Assembly (NCBI GenBank): GCA_900110395.1
Contig: FODP01000014.1
Span: 62,001-126,000, forward strand
From: Rhodospirillales bacterium URHD0017
Lineage (GTDB): Bacteria; Pseudomonadota; Alphaproteobacteria; Reyranellales; Reyranellaceae
Length of the DNA: 64,000 nucleotides
Reading direction: 5' to 3'
Both the position numbers and the translations under genes were made by a program. The notes under the pieces were generated by a model. The model worked only from the letters and a program-made list of their open reading frames with translations, made no database searches and was not told where the DNA came from. Below are positions 22,518 to 31,836 of this stretch, in pieces. Each line of letters begins with the position of its first letter. Position 1 is the stretch's first letter.

Positions 22518-25404
22518 GCTGCGCGTCGGCAACCAGGCCATATTGTCTGCAGAGGCTTGCCTGCTCGGCGAGGTCGGCGGAGATCTGCGCTGAATTGGGT
22601 TCGATCGCTGCCAACAGGTCGGCACGGACACCGAGCCCCTGCACGATGAGGCACGGGTTGCTGATGCTGCGCGCGACGTCGAGCGCGCGGTTGATCGCGG
22701 CAAGAGCATCCGATGACGAGCCCAGCTGGGCCAGGGCCTCGGCATAGCCGGCGTTCAGGTAGTAGAGCTCGAGCCGGCCGGTGCGGTCCTGCAGGCCGCG
22801 CGCCAGCCAGGCTTCGACGGCCCACACGGCTTTGGCCGCTTCTCCCGTTCGGGCTAGTGCGCTCGCCAATAGGCCGACGGCGTGCGGCAATGCTGGATCG
22901 TAGCCATATTGATCGATCAGGTTGATCGCGATCTGCAGGCAATCTGCTGCATCGCGGTAGCGCCCGAGCTTCAGCAGGTTGCGACCCAGCCCCAGCCGGG
23001 CAAGCAGCTCCGAGTAAGGTTCGCCCTGCCGCGTGGCGATCTCCAGCGCCTGCTCAGTATGACCCAGTCCTTCCTCGTAGAGGCCCACCTCCATCATGAA
23101 CCAGCCCAGGAAGCTGCGGACGAGCGATGCAGGGAGTGCCGGCGCGCCAAGGCGTGTCGACTCGAGCGGGCCGCTGAAGGCATCGCGCAGCTCGCGCTGC
23201 ACGTCGATCGCGCGCTTGATCTCTCCCGTGCCGTATAGGGCGCTGCCCAGCATGAACTTGGCGCTGAAGTGCAGGGGAAGATTGTCGAGCTCGGTGGCGA
23301 TCACGAGCGCCCGTTCGCTCTGCTCGCGACAGTCGACGTAGTGGCCCTTGAACCAGCTGATCAAGGCCATGTGGCACAAGGCGGCGCAAACCCTGTCCGG
23401 CCGATCCTGGCGCTGGGCGAGCTCCAGGGCGCGCGGCAGGTAGGGGTTCATCTTGGTGAACTCACCGATCGACAGGAGCTGGGCGAACGCCATCAGCACG
23501 AAGTCGACGAACCGGCCTTCTGCCGGCTCGCCGATTCTTTCGACGCACTCCATCGCCCGCTGGAAGATGAGCAGGAGCGATCCGCTCGCCGAGCTGCGCC
23601 TGGCGCGCAGTCCGGCCCGCCAGAGATATTCGAGCGCCTGCTCGTCGTTGCGCGCACTTTCGGCGTGGAAGGCGAGGCGTTCGAGCTGCCCACCGAGGTC
23701 GGAATAGGTCGCGGTGACGGCGGCGATCGCCGCGCGATGCAGTTCCCGGCGCCGCGGTCCGGGCACCGTTTCGGAACAGGCCTCCGCGACAATGGCATGG
23801 CGAAAACGGATCGACGTGCCGATCGAGCCCTGCACGATATCGAGGCGCTCGAGTTCGGTGCAGTCGCGCAGCAGTGTTTCGCGATCCTTGTTCAACACGT
23901 GGAGGACAACATCGACCTCGACTTCGTTGCCCAGAACGCTCAGCGCCTGAGCGCATTCCTTTGCGCTGGACGACAGACGGTTGAGGCGGGCGTGGATCAC
24001 CGACTGCACGCTCTGCGGCACAAGGTTGATGCTGTCCTCAATCGACAGCACGATCTGTTCGAGCACGAAGGGCACGCCGTCCGCCCTGTCGAGAACCTTG
24101 TCGATGATGGACGGCAGCGGCGCGCCCTCCGGCCACAGCTGATGGGCGAGTTCGCGCATCTCGGCGCGGGGAAGGGGATCGAGCCGCAGGGCCATGGTGG
24201 CGATTTCCCGAGCCTCTGCCAGCGACTCCGGGCGTCCCGTCAGCAGCAGCGTACAAGGGGCGCATACCGTGTTCTCGCCCATCAACCGCAGGCAGTAGAT
24301 GCTTTCGAGGTCGAGGAGATGCAGATCCTCGATCACGACCAGCGTCGGAGTGTGCGCCGTCAGCTTCGTCAGGGCTTCGACCAGGGCCCGGGCGACCTGG
24401 GTCTGGGTCAAAAGGCCCAGCTTGCCGTGTTCGCCACTGGACTTGGCCAGCAACACGGTACCCAGCGGGCCGTCCTCGAGATGTTCGATTCCAGCCGCTG
24501 CCAGGCCGCTTATGACTTCGTCATCGGTCGCCGCTTCACTGAGCGAGGAGGCCGCCAGGATAAGTGCGCGCACCGCCGAGTACGGTGTCGTGCGGAGTTT
24601 TGAATCGCCCCGGAACATCAGGACGAGCTTGTTGCTTTGCTGGGCGTCTTCGATGGCCGCCGTGGCCAGCCTGCTCTTGCCGATGCCCGGTTCGCCGATG
24701 ACGGCGATCGTGCGGCAGCCGCGATCTTGCCGAGCCAGAGCCTGGCGAATCGAATCGCGCTCACGCTGACGGCCGACCAGTAGGGTGCGATGGTTACGCG
24801 AGCCGCTGTGGCTGGCGCCCGACGCGTGCGGCGGGCCGGACAGCCTGTAGGCTCTCGCATTGATCTGTCTCAGGGACTTGACGTCTTCGAGCGGCGTGAG
24901 GTCGAGAGCCGACCGGCAGAGTTCTACGGTCTTGGAACTCACGAAGATGCTATCCGGCGGCGCCAACTTCTGCAGTGCTGCGGCGATGTGGACGGTACCG
25001 CCGACCGGATCGAGGCGTGAGCCGATCTGCATGTCCATGCGTCGCAAGCCGACCAGGCCCGAATGGATGCCGACGCGGAAGCGGATGGGCCGATTGAGCA
25101 TGTCGTGAAGGCGCCCGGACTCGGCGCCGGGATTCTGGATCAGCCACGCCGTCTCACAGGCGCGATCGGCGTGGTCTTCCATCGAATTCGGCCAGCCGAA
25201 CACGGCGATGCCGCCGTCGCCCGAATAGTTCACCATCAGGCCGCCGGCTCGCCTGATCGTCCCGTCGAGATGTTCATAGATGCGGTCCAGCAGTTCCTGG
25301 GCATCGTCGGGATCATCGCCGGCGATATGACCGGTGGAATTGACGGTATCCACTGCCAGCACCGTCACGATGCTGCGCTCCGCCGTTTCCGCGAGAATCC
25401 TCAT
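22483..25404 (-). CDS. Class III cyclase / AAA ATPase / TPR regulator
   Basis: A 973-residue three-part signalling protein. Residues about 8-190 resemble a class III adenylate cyclase: VLAVDTVNSTGHI with a metal-site Asp, and NYSGDGGIAVFGWP with the second Asp. Next comes an AAA/NB-type ATPase with Walker A GEPGIGKSRLATAA and a Walker B-like TLVVIEDLHLLD. The C-terminal 450 residues are helical TPR-like repeats (ALEIATRQGEPYSELLARLG and similar). This architecture is common in proteobacteria and actinobacteria as a regulatory, possibly cyclic-nucleotide-making, protein. The catalytic status of the cyclase domain is uncertain. It converges with the DyP-P450 gene with a 35-bp 3' overlap. Confidence 0.85.
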   Translation of the reverse strand: MRILAETAERSIVTVLAVDTVNSTGHIAGDDPDDAQELLDRIYEHLDGTIRRAGGLMVNYSGDGGIAVFGWPNSMEDHADRACETAWLIQNPGAESGRLHDMLNRPIRFRVGIHSGLVGLRRMDMQIGSRLDPVGGTVHIAAALQKLAPPDSIFVSSKTVELCRSALDLTPLEDVKSLRQINARAYRLSGPPHASGASHSGSRNHRTLLVGRQRERDSIRQALARQDRGCRTIAVIGEPGIGKSRLATAAIEDAQQSNKLVLMFRGDSKLRTTPYSAVRALILAASSLSEAATDDEVISGLAAAGIEHLEDGPLGTVLLAKSSGEHGKLGLLTQTQVARALVEALTKLTAHTPTLVVIEDLHLLDLESIYCLRLMGENTVCAPCTLLLTGRPESLAEAREIATMALRLDPLPRAEMRELAHQLWPEGAPLPSIIDKVLDRADGVPFVLEQIVLSIEDSINLVPQSVQSVIHARLNRLSSSAKECAQALSVLGNEVEVDVVLHVLNKDRETLLRDCTELERLDIVQGSIGTSIRFRHAIVAEACSETVPGPRRRELHRAAIAAVTATYSDLGGQLERLAFHAESARNDEQALEYLWRAGLRARRSSASGSLLLIFQRAMECVERIGEPAEGRFVDFVLMAFAQLLSIGEFTKMNPYLPRALELAQRQDRPDRVCAALCHMALISWFKGHYVDCREQSERALVIATELDNLPLHFSAKFMLGSALYGTGEIKRAIDVQRELRDAFSGPLESTRLGAPALPASLVRSFLGWFMMEVGLYEEGLGHTEQALEIATRQGEPYSELLARLGLGRNLLKLGRYRDAADCLQIAINLIDQYGYDPALPHAVGLLASALARTGEAAKAVWAVEAWLARGLQDRTGRLELYYLNAGYAEALAQLGSSSDALAAINRALDVARSISNPCLIVQGLGVRADLLAAIEPNSAQISADLAEQASLCRQYGLVADAQLRASSASPAGR

Positions 25405-25650
25405 AGAACTCTTCTGCCCCTAGCCGGCGGCAGCACGGCGATACACGCCGAGTCTCATCATGGCCGCCATGGACCTGGTCCGCGGCGGTCCCGAGAGCTT
25501 GCCGCGTGGCCAAGCCTAGGCCATGCGGCCCCTCGTGGGAACCGGCTTTCCGCGTTGCATCATTGCCACATCAGCCGAGAGGCGGAACGTGGCTGCCCCT
25601 TGCCGATCGGCGATGTTTAACTGTACGGGCAGTGCAACGACAGCAGGCGG

Positions 25651-25970
25651 ATGAGGCGCTTCTTCACCATTGCTTCAGTGCTGTGGCTTGCAGGCTGCGT
25701 CGCGGCCGTCGCCGCCGAGCCTGATGGCTGGGACAGGGCCTATGACCCGACAACGCGCAGCCGTTTCATTCCCTTGCAACTCATCATCGGCGGCGCGTGG
25801 AACGGCGAGCGATCACCACGCTCACCATCCGCGACATCGGCTTCGACCATGGCGGCTTCAGGCACGCGCTTCGGGTCGAATGGGTGCTGCGCGACAAGGG
25901 CGACAGCCGCACGATCGACCACCGGATCTATGCCTTCGCCACCGGCAAGGGCGTCGTGCACTTGCGTTGA
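25651..25970 (+). pseudogene. Small lipoprotein gene, single-base frameshift
   Basis: From ATG 25651 the frame gives a lipoprotein signal (MRRFFTIASVLWLAGC, lipobox LAGC with Cys16) and a mature start AAEPDGWDRAYDPTTRSRF. After GGAWNGER the open frame becomes meaningless, but the neighbouring frame continues ITTLTIRDIGFDHGGFRHAL to the stop at 25970. Restoring one base at about 25812 (an A in GAGCGATCACC) joins them into about 106 residues, with a plausible beta-rich periplasmic domain. The product is unrecognised. The stop codon abuts the convergent GST stop directly (25970/25971). The break is either an assembly error or a decayed gene. Confidence 0.6.
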
Positions 25971-26600
25971 CTACGCCGGCTCCTGCTCGCGCGCTTCCCA
26001 CATCTTTTTGTAGGCGGGGCGTGCCCGACAGGCCTCGAACCAGGCTTTTACCGTGGGCGCTGCCTTGAAAAGCTCCGTGGCGCCGTCGGCGTAGCGCACG
26101 ACCTCGGCCACGTTGATGTCGGCCACCGTGAAGCGATTGCCGACCAGGAAGCCATCGGCAAGCGAGGTTTCGAGCACGGCGAACGGACCGCGCAGGGCAT
26201 TGAGCGAGGCGGCGGTGGGGCCGTTCTGGGCGATCGACAGCGAGTGCGGCTCGACTTCGGTCATCGCCCACAGCGCCCACATGCCCATGAGCCCGTCTTC
26301 AGCAACGGTGGCCGGCGCCAGGGGACCACCATGCTTCTTGGCGAGGTAGAGATTGATGGCGAGCGATTCGTGCAGCACGAGCCCGTCATCTACCATCGTC
26401 GGGATATGGCCGTTCGGGTTGACCTTCAGGAAGGACGGCGACTTGGTGTGGACGATGTCGGCGGGGATCGGCTCCTTGAGGCGGTAGTGCTGCACGACCG
26501 GTACCTGGTTGAAGGGGATGCCGAGCTCGTGGGCCAGCCAGATGTTGCGCGAAGCGCGAGAGCGGTGGACGCCGTAGATCGTAATCATGGGGAGGTTCAT
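25971..26600 (-). CDS. Glutathione S-transferase
   Basis: A 209-residue soluble GST with an N-terminal thioredoxin-fold domain (MITIYGVHRSRASRNIWLAH, SFLKVNPNGHIPTMVDDGLV, LHESLAINLYLAKKHG) and a helical C-terminal domain ending in the NRFTVADINVAEV motif. It conjugates glutathione to electrophiles or acts as an isomerase. ATG 26600 has GGAG upstream on the minus strand; an internal Met (MITIYG) at 26588 is an alternative. It is divergent from a cupin gene with only 34 bp between the starts. Confidence 0.9.
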   Translation of the reverse strand: MNLPMITIYGVHRSRASRNIWLAHELGIPFNQVPVVQHYRLKEPIPADIVHTKSPSFLKVNPNGHIPTMVDDGLVLHESLAINLYLAKKHGGPLAPATVAEDGLMGMWALWAMTEVEPHSLSIAQNGPTAASLNALRGPFAVLETSLADGFLVGNRFTVADINVAEVVRYADGATELFKAAPTVKAWFEACRARPAYKKMWEAREQEPA

Positions 26601-26634
26601 AATGGCTCCGGATGATTTGCGAAAGGACGGATTG

Positions 26635-26988
26635 ATGAAGGCCGAACGCAGACTTCAACCCGTGAAGGACGCCAGCCACCTCTACGAGGTGGAACGCCGC
26701 GACCGCCACGCCGAGCGGCCGGGCTTCCGCATCAGCGAGCTGCAGCTCTCGCCGACGCAGACCGTGCCCTGGCATTTCCACACCAACATCAGTGACACCT
26801 TCTATGTGCTGGAAGGCGAAATGCGGCTGTTCCTGCAGCAGCCCAAGGAAGAGGTGCGCCTCGCCGTGGGGCAGAGCCATGTCGCGGCCGCCGGCCGTCC
26901 GCACCTGGTCACCAACGCCGGCAAGACCTCGCTTACCTTCCTGATCCTCCAGGGCGTGGGCGAGTACGACTACGTGCCGCTGGTCTAG
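26635..26988 (+). CDS. Cupin domain protein
   Basis: A 117-residue single-domain cupin (small beta-barrel, often metal-binding). The conserved first motif is VPWHFHTNISDTFYVLEGEM, carrying the His-X-His and Glu expected to bind metal, and the second is GRPHLVTNAGKTSLTFLILQ with its His. ATG 26635 is preceded by AAAGGA; an in-frame ATG at 26602 with a GGGGAGG would add 11 residues and is also plausible. The biological reaction is not predictable from a lone cupin; many regulate or modify small acids. Confidence 0.82.
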   Translation: MKAERRLQPVKDASHLYEVERRDRHAERPGFRISELQLSPTQTVPWHFHTNISDTFYVLEGEMRLFLQQPKEEVRLAVGQSHVAAAGRPHLVTNAGKTSLTFLILQGVGEYDYVPLV

Positions 26989-27017
26989 CGAGCAGGCGGC
27001 TTCACCGCGTCAGGCGG

Positions 27018-27050
27018 ACTCTTCTGGAGGTCTTCTGAAGGTCTTCTGAA
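27018..27050 (+). repeat. Short tandem repeat upstream of metY
   Basis: Two perfect 11-base copies of GGTCTTCTGAA at 27029-27039 and 27040-27050, preceded by a degenerate third, GACTCTTCTGG (27018-27028). They lie about 70 bases before the metY start codon. A regulator-binding array is possible; the unit is not a known operator I can name. Confidence 0.6.
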
Positions 27051-27121
27051 GCTGCCGCTACTTGCTCCCCCTCACGCATTTCACTATGGCAATGACCTGC
27101 ACAACAGCGGGGAAATGAGAC

Positions 27122-28414
27122 ATGCCGACAAACAGCAAGCATCCCGAAACCGTCGTGTTGCATTCGGGTTACCGCAGCGATCCGGCGACCAACGCCGTAG
27201 CGGTGCCGATCTACCAGACGACCAGCTACCAGTTCCGCGATACGCAGCACGCAGCCAACCTGTTTGGCCTGGCCGAGCTCGGCAACATCTACACCCGCAT
27301 CATGAACCCGACCAACGACGTGCTGGAACAGCGCGTCGCGGCACTCGAGGGCGGCGTGGCCGCGCTGGCGCTTGGGTCGGGGCAGGCGGCGTCGCTGTTT
27401 GCCGTCCAGAACATCTGCCACGCCGGTGACAATTTCGTGGCCTCGACCGACCTCTACGGCGGCACCTGGAATCTGTTCGCCAACACGCTGAAGACGATGG
27501 GCATCGAATGCCGCTTCGTCGATCCGGCGGACCCGGAGAATTTCCGCCGCGCCACTGACGCCAGGACGCGCTGCTACTACGCCGAAACGCTGCCAAATCC
27601 GAAACTCACGGTTTTCCCGATCGGCGAGGTCGCCAAGATCGGCCGCGAGCTCGGCGTTCCGCTGATCATGGACAACACCGCCTCGCCGGTGATCTGCCGG
27701 CCGCTCGACCATGGCGCGGCGATCGTCATGCATTCGACCACCAAGTATATCGGCGGCCACGGCACCTCGATCGGCGGCATCCTGGTCGATGGCGGCAACT
27801 TCGACTGGGAGAAGCACAAGGACCGCTTCCCCATGCTCAACACGCCCGACCCGAGCTATCACGGCGCGGTATGGACGCAGGCGACCAAGCCGATGGGACC
27901 GGTCGCCTACATCATCAAGGCGCGGGTGACGCTGTTGCGCGACGTTGGTGCGCCGATGAGCCCCTTCAACGCCTTCATGTTCATCCAGGGATTGGAGACC
28001 CTGCCGCTGCGCATGCGCGTGCATTGCGACAATGCCGACAAGGTGGCGCAGCATCTCTCCAAGCACGCCAAGATCACGAAGGTGATCCATCCGACGCTGA
28101 TGAAAGGCGAGGCCAAGAAGCGCGCCGAGACATACCTGTCGCGGGGCATGGGCGCGTTGGTGGGCTTCGAGCTCAAGGGCGGCGCCGACGCCGGCCGCAA
28201 GTTCATCGACAATCTGAAAATGTTCTATCACGTCGCCAACATCGGCGATGCGCGCAGCCTTGCCATCCACCCGGCGTCGACGACGCATTCGCAGCTCACG
28301 CCGGAAGAGCAGGCGCAGACCGGCGTGACGCCGGGCTATGTGCGCCTGTCGATCGGCATCGAGCACATCGAGGACATCGTGGCCGATCTCGATAAGGCGC
28401 TGGCGGCGGCTTGA
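27122..28414 (+). CDS. metY: O-acetylhomoserine aminocarboxypropyltransferase (sulfhydrylase)
   Basis: A 430-residue PLP enzyme of the Cys/Met metabolism family. It is expected to make homocysteine from O-acetylhomoserine and sulfide in methionine synthesis. The PLP lysine is in VMHSTTKYIGGHGTSIGG; the conserved Asp/Asn region is PLIMDNTASPVICRPLDHGA, and NIYTRIMNPTNDVLEQRVAA is a family hallmark. Length and the long form with TKPMGPVAYIIKARVTLLRD fit MetY rather than MetB/MetC. The gene starts at ATG 27122. I looked for an alphaproteobacterial SAM-II riboswitch in the preceding 130 bases and saw no convincing match. Confidence 0.9.
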   Translation: MPTNSKHPETVVLHSGYRSDPATNAVAVPIYQTTSYQFRDTQHAANLFGLAELGNIYTRIMNPTNDVLEQRVAALEGGVAALALGSGQAASLFAVQNICHAGDNFVASTDLYGGTWNLFANTLKTMGIECRFVDPADPENFRRATDARTRCYYAETLPNPKLTVFPIGEVAKIGRELGVPLIMDNTASPVICRPLDHGAAIVMHSTTKYIGGHGTSIGGILVDGGNFDWEKHKDRFPMLNTPDPSYHGAVWTQATKPMGPVAYIIKARVTLLRDVGAPMSPFNAFMFIQGLETLPLRMRVHCDNADKVAQHLSKHAKITKVIHPTLMKGEAKKRAETYLSRGMGALVGFELKGGADAGRKFIDNLKMFYHVANIGDARSLAIHPASTTHSQLTPEEQAQTGVTPGYVRLSIGIEHIEDIVADLDKALAAA

Positions 28415-28424
28415 AGCCCGCGCG

Positions 28425-29957
28425 TCAAGCTATCGGCGGCTTTTGCGCGCCGACGAACTGAACGCGCAGCTCGCGCTTCAGCACCTTGCCTGTCGCGTTG
28501 CGCGGCAGGACATCGACGAAGGCGATCGACTGCGGCACCTTGAACTTGGCAAGGTTGCCGAGGCAGTGGCGGATGACGTCGCCTTCCTCCAGCGCTTCGC
28601 CGGGCTTGCGCACGATGACTGCCAGGCCGACCTCGCCCCAGCGCTCGTCGGGCACGCCGATGACGGCGGCATCGGCCACTCCCGGGATCTGGAAGAGCAC
28701 GTTCTCGACCTCGGCCGGGTAGACGTTCTCGCCCCCCGAGATGAACATGTCCTTCCAGCGATCGACGATATAGACGAAGCCTTCTTCGTCCTGGCGCGCG
28801 GCGTCGCCGGTATGCAGCCAACCGTCGGTGAAGGCTGTTGCCGTGACTTCGGGCTTGTTCCAGTAGCCGGGCGTGATGTTGGGGCCCTTGATCAAAAGCT
28901 CGCCGATGCCGCCCGGCGCCACGTCGCGGCCTTCGTCGTTGACGATGCGAATGGCGGTGTGCATCAGCGCCTTGCCGACCGAGCCCACCTTGCGGATGGC
29001 GTCGGCGGCATCGAGCATGGTGCCGGCCGGACTGGTCTCGGTCATGCCCCAGCCTTGGACCAGTGGCACACCGCGCGCGCTCCAGCCTTCCAGGATGGCG
29101 AGCGCGCAGGGCGCGCCGCCGACCCCGGCGATCCTGAGGCGCGAGAGGTCGGCGCCCTGGAACTTCGGATGCTGCATCATGAACTGGTAGGGCGCCGGCA
29201 CGGCGAAGAAGTGGGTGATGCCGAGCGCTGGGTCGGAGATGCAGTCGAGGGCGGTTCCTGGATCGAAGGTGCGCATCACCAGGATCGTGCCGCCGGCGTG
29301 CAGCACGGGATTGGCGTAGCAGTTGAGGCCGCCGGTATGGAACAGCGGCAGGATCACGAGCTGCACGGTCTCGGGCGTGATCATGGCCGGAATGCCGAGG
29401 TTCACGCAGTTCCAGAAGGTCATGCCGTACGTGATGATGGCGCCCTTGGGGTGGCCGGTGGTGCCCGAGGTGTACATCACCATGGCGATGTCGTCGTGGC
29501 TGAGCGCGACCGGTGAGGCAGGCCGCGGCGCCGAGGCCAGCGCCCGCTCGTAGGCGCTGTCCGGCCGGTCGTGGTCGATCTCCAGCAGCTGGGTTGAAAG
29601 CCGCTCCGCCTGGTCGGTGAAGCTCCTGTCGTGGATCAGGAGCGATGGCGTCGAATCGGACAGGATGTACTGCAGCTCCGGCACGGCGAGCCGCCAGTTG
29701 AGCGGCAGCATGATGGCGCCGAGCCGGCCACAGGCGAACTGCAGCTCGAAGTATTCGGTGCAGTTGGGGGCCAGCAGGCCGACGCGGTCGCCCTTGCCGA
29801 TGCCTCGCGCAGCGAGCGCACCCGCCAGCCTGTCGGTGCGGGCATGCAGGTCGGCGTAGCTCACCCTCCGACTGGTATGCAGGTCGTGGATCGCAAGCTT
29901 GGCGGGCCGACGGCCGGCGTGATGGGCGATCCAGTCGTAGGAGGGGATGGCAGACAT
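28425..29957 (-). CDS. Acyl-CoA synthetase (AMP-binding), first copy
   Basis: A 510-residue ANL-superfamily ligase that adenylates a carboxylic acid and forms its CoA thioester. Motifs: P-loop MYTSGTTGHPKGAII, A5-type LVQGWGMTETSPAG, and the DGWLHTGDAARQDEEGF hinge, FISGGENVYPAEVENVLF and final ATGKVLKREL with the catalytic Lys. It is similar in layout to the other ligase at 30235-31794, and both flank a small membrane gene on the opposite strand. It overlaps no neighbour; its stop is ten bases from metY's convergent stop. Substrate chain length cannot be told from the sequence. Confidence 0.9.
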   Translation of the reverse strand: MSAIPSYDWIAHHAGRRPAKLAIHDLHTSRRVSYADLHARTDRLAGALAARGIGKGDRVGLLAPNCTEYFELQFACGRLGAIMLPLNWRLAVPELQYILSDSTPSLLIHDRSFTDQAERLSTQLLEIDHDRPDSAYERALASAPRPASPVALSHDDIAMVMYTSGTTGHPKGAIITYGMTFWNCVNLGIPAMITPETVQLVILPLFHTGGLNCYANPVLHAGGTILVMRTFDPGTALDCISDPALGITHFFAVPAPYQFMMQHPKFQGADLSRLRIAGVGGAPCALAILEGWSARGVPLVQGWGMTETSPAGTMLDAADAIRKVGSVGKALMHTAIRIVNDEGRDVAPGGIGELLIKGPNITPGYWNKPEVTATAFTDGWLHTGDAARQDEEGFVYIVDRWKDMFISGGENVYPAEVENVLFQIPGVADAAVIGVPDERWGEVGLAVIVRKPGEALEEGDVIRHCLGNLAKFKVPQSIAFVDVLPRNATGKVLKRELRVQFVGAQKPPIA

Positions 29958-30026
29958 CAGATTGACTTGAATTCGCGGGGCAGGGCGCCTTCAATGACGC
30001 GTTGCCTAATAAACGGGGGATATAAA

Positions 30027-30230
30027 GTGTTCTCACTCATCAAGGATCTCGGTCTTCTCGTTGCCGCCAAGCAGGAGGCGGTGCCGTTCCTGATCTCCTT
30101 CGGCATCGCCGAGTTCTTCTTCAAGTTCAAGAGCTTCGCGCTCGAGTGCCTGGCCTTCCTGGCGGTCTGGTTCGTGCTGAGCTTCGTGCAGTCCCTCATC
30201 TTTCCGCACACCAAGGCGCAGCGTTCCTGA
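30027..30230 (+). CDS. Small membrane protein between two acyl-CoA synthetases
   Basis: A 67-residue protein, MFSLIKDLGLLVAAKQEAVP then a hydrophobic helix (CLAFLAVWFVLSFVQSLIFP) and a short basic tail. GTG 30027 follows a GGGGGAT site at 30015-30019; an upstream ATG at 29993 would add 12 residues but lacks a good site. It lies alone on the plus strand between two minus-strand ligases, and the reading frame is well conserved in composition. Function unknown; membrane-anchored. Confidence 0.6.
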   Translation: MFSLIKDLGLLVAAKQEAVPFLISFGIAEFFFKFKSFALECLAFLAVWFVLSFVQSLIFPHTKAQRS

Positions 30231-30234
30231 GGCC

Positions 30235-31794
30235 TCAGTTCACAGCCTTGGTGAAGCCTTTCCAATAGGGCTCGCGCAACTCGCGCTTCAGCACCTTGCC
30301 GGCGCCTGACAGCGGCAATGGCGTGTCGCGGAAGTCGATGCTGCGCGGGCACTTGTAGCCGGCGATCCGGCTGCGGCAGTGCTCCATGACGTCGTCGACG
30401 CTGAGTGTCACGCCGGACTTGGGAACGATGATGGCGTGCACGCGCTCGCCCCAGCGCTCGTCGGGCACGCCGATCACCGCCACCTCGCTGACGCCTGTCA
30501 GCAGGGAGATCGCGTTCTCGACCTCGGCCGAGTAGACGTTCTCACCACCCGAGATGATCATGTCCTTCAGCCGATCGACGATAAAGACGAAGCCCTGGTC
30601 GTCCATGTAGGCGCCATCGCCTGAATAGTACCAGCCGTCCTTCAGCACGGCCGCCGTCTCGTCCGGCTTGTTCCAGTAGCCTTTCATGATGTTGGCGCCG
30701 CGGATCGCGAGCTCGCCTGCCGTGCCGCGCGGCACTTCCTCGCGCTTGGCATCGACCACCTTGATCTCGCAGCCCAGGGCCGCCTGGCCGCATGACTTCA
30801 GCTTGCCGGCGAACGGTCCCTCGAGCGTGGTGTAGCGCGGGTCGAGCAGGGTCACGATGGGCGCCGCCTCGGTCATGCCGTAGGCATGCATCAGCTTCAC
30901 ATGCGGCATCACCTGCATGGCCCGCCGCAACACGCCCTCGGGCATCGGCGAGGCACCATAGAGAATGAACTGCAGCGTGCGGATGTCGAACTCGGCGAAG
31001 CGCGGATGGTTGACGATCATGTTGATCATGGTCGGCACGAACTGCGCGTGCGTCACCTTCGCGCTCTGGATGGTCTGCAGCACTTCGGCCGCCTCGAAGC
31101 GCGGCACGAAGGCATGGCGGCCGCCCGCCATGGTGACGCCGAAGGTCGAGGCGCCGTCGGCGAGGTGGAACATCGGGCCGGAGTGGATGTAGGTCGTGTC
31201 GCCGTTGAAGCCGATGCCGGCGATGCCGTTCAGCGCGTTCACCACCAGGTTGGTGTGGGTGAGCATCACGCCCTTGGATCGCCCGGTCGTGCCGCCGGTA
31301 TAGAAGAGGCCGGCCAGGTCGTCGTCGGCCGCGCCGACATCGAGCGCCGGATCGTAGTTGGTGAGATCCTCGAAGTGCAGCAGGCCTTCGGGCCCCGACG
31401 TATCGTCGAGCCAGACGACTTCGCGCACGCCCGGCATCTTGTCCTCGAGCGCCGTCAGGTGGTGTGACATGGCGGTGTCGATGAACAGCACCACGGCGCC
31501 TGAGTCCGACAGGATGTATTCGATCTCCGGCGCCGCCAGCCGCGTGTTGATCGGCACCATGACCGCGCCGATCCAGGGAATGGCGTACAGCAGCTCGAAG
31601 TAGCGGTCGCTGTTCAGCGCCAGGATGGCCACGCGATCGCCCGGTCGCACGCCTAGCGCGAAAAGCGCGCCGGCGATGCGGCTCACCCGGTCGCTGGTCT
31701 CCTGCCAGGTGCGGCGGCGGCCGGCAAAGTGGGTCGAGGTGCCGTTGGGCTTGGTCTGGGCGGCGCGGCGAAGTCCCTGGGTCAGTGCGAACAT
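30235..31794 (-). CDS. Acyl-CoA synthetase (AMP-binding), second copy
   Basis: A 519-residue ANL-superfamily ligase. Motifs are FYTGGTTGRSKGVMLTHTN (P-loop, with the serine of TSG replaced by Gly), LMHAYGMTEAAPIV, DGWYYSGDGAYMDDQGF, IISGGENVYSAEVENAISLL and the C-terminal GAGKVLKREL. The reaction is acid + ATP + CoA to acyl-CoA, as for its neighbour copy at 28425, but the two are not near-identical. The start at 31794 stands just upstream of a palindromic repeat region. Confidence 0.9.
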   Translation of the reverse strand: MFALTQGLRRAAQTKPNGTSTHFAGRRRTWQETSDRVSRIAGALFALGVRPGDRVAILALNSDRYFELLYAIPWIGAVMVPINTRLAAPEIEYILSDSGAVVLFIDTAMSHHLTALEDKMPGVREVVWLDDTSGPEGLLHFEDLTNYDPALDVGAADDDLAGLFYTGGTTGRSKGVMLTHTNLVVNALNGIAGIGFNGDTTYIHSGPMFHLADGASTFGVTMAGGRHAFVPRFEAAEVLQTIQSAKVTHAQFVPTMINMIVNHPRFAEFDIRTLQFILYGASPMPEGVLRRAMQVMPHVKLMHAYGMTEAAPIVTLLDPRYTTLEGPFAGKLKSCGQAALGCEIKVVDAKREEVPRGTAGELAIRGANIMKGYWNKPDETAAVLKDGWYYSGDGAYMDDQGFVFIVDRLKDMIISGGENVYSAEVENAISLLTGVSEVAVIGVPDERWGERVHAIIVPKSGVTLSVDDVMEHCRSRIAGYKCPRSIDFRDTPLPLSGAGKVLKRELREPYWKGFTKAVN

Positions 31795-31836
31795 GAGGGG
31801 ATGCTAGAGCAGTGTTCGTGCACCTTGAACAATTTT

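Noticed and set aside
20004..22745. 913-residue minus-strand ORF under the DyP-P450 fusion
   Set aside because: It is the antisense shadow of the fusion gene, with Arg/Gln/His-rich composition; the DyP and P450 motifs are on the plus strand.
26989..27121. SAM-II or SAH riboswitch before metY
   Set aside because: The conserved SAM-II core (a GCTAAA-type pseudoknot) is absent and I could not draw a matching structure; only the tandem GGTCTTCTGAA units stand out.
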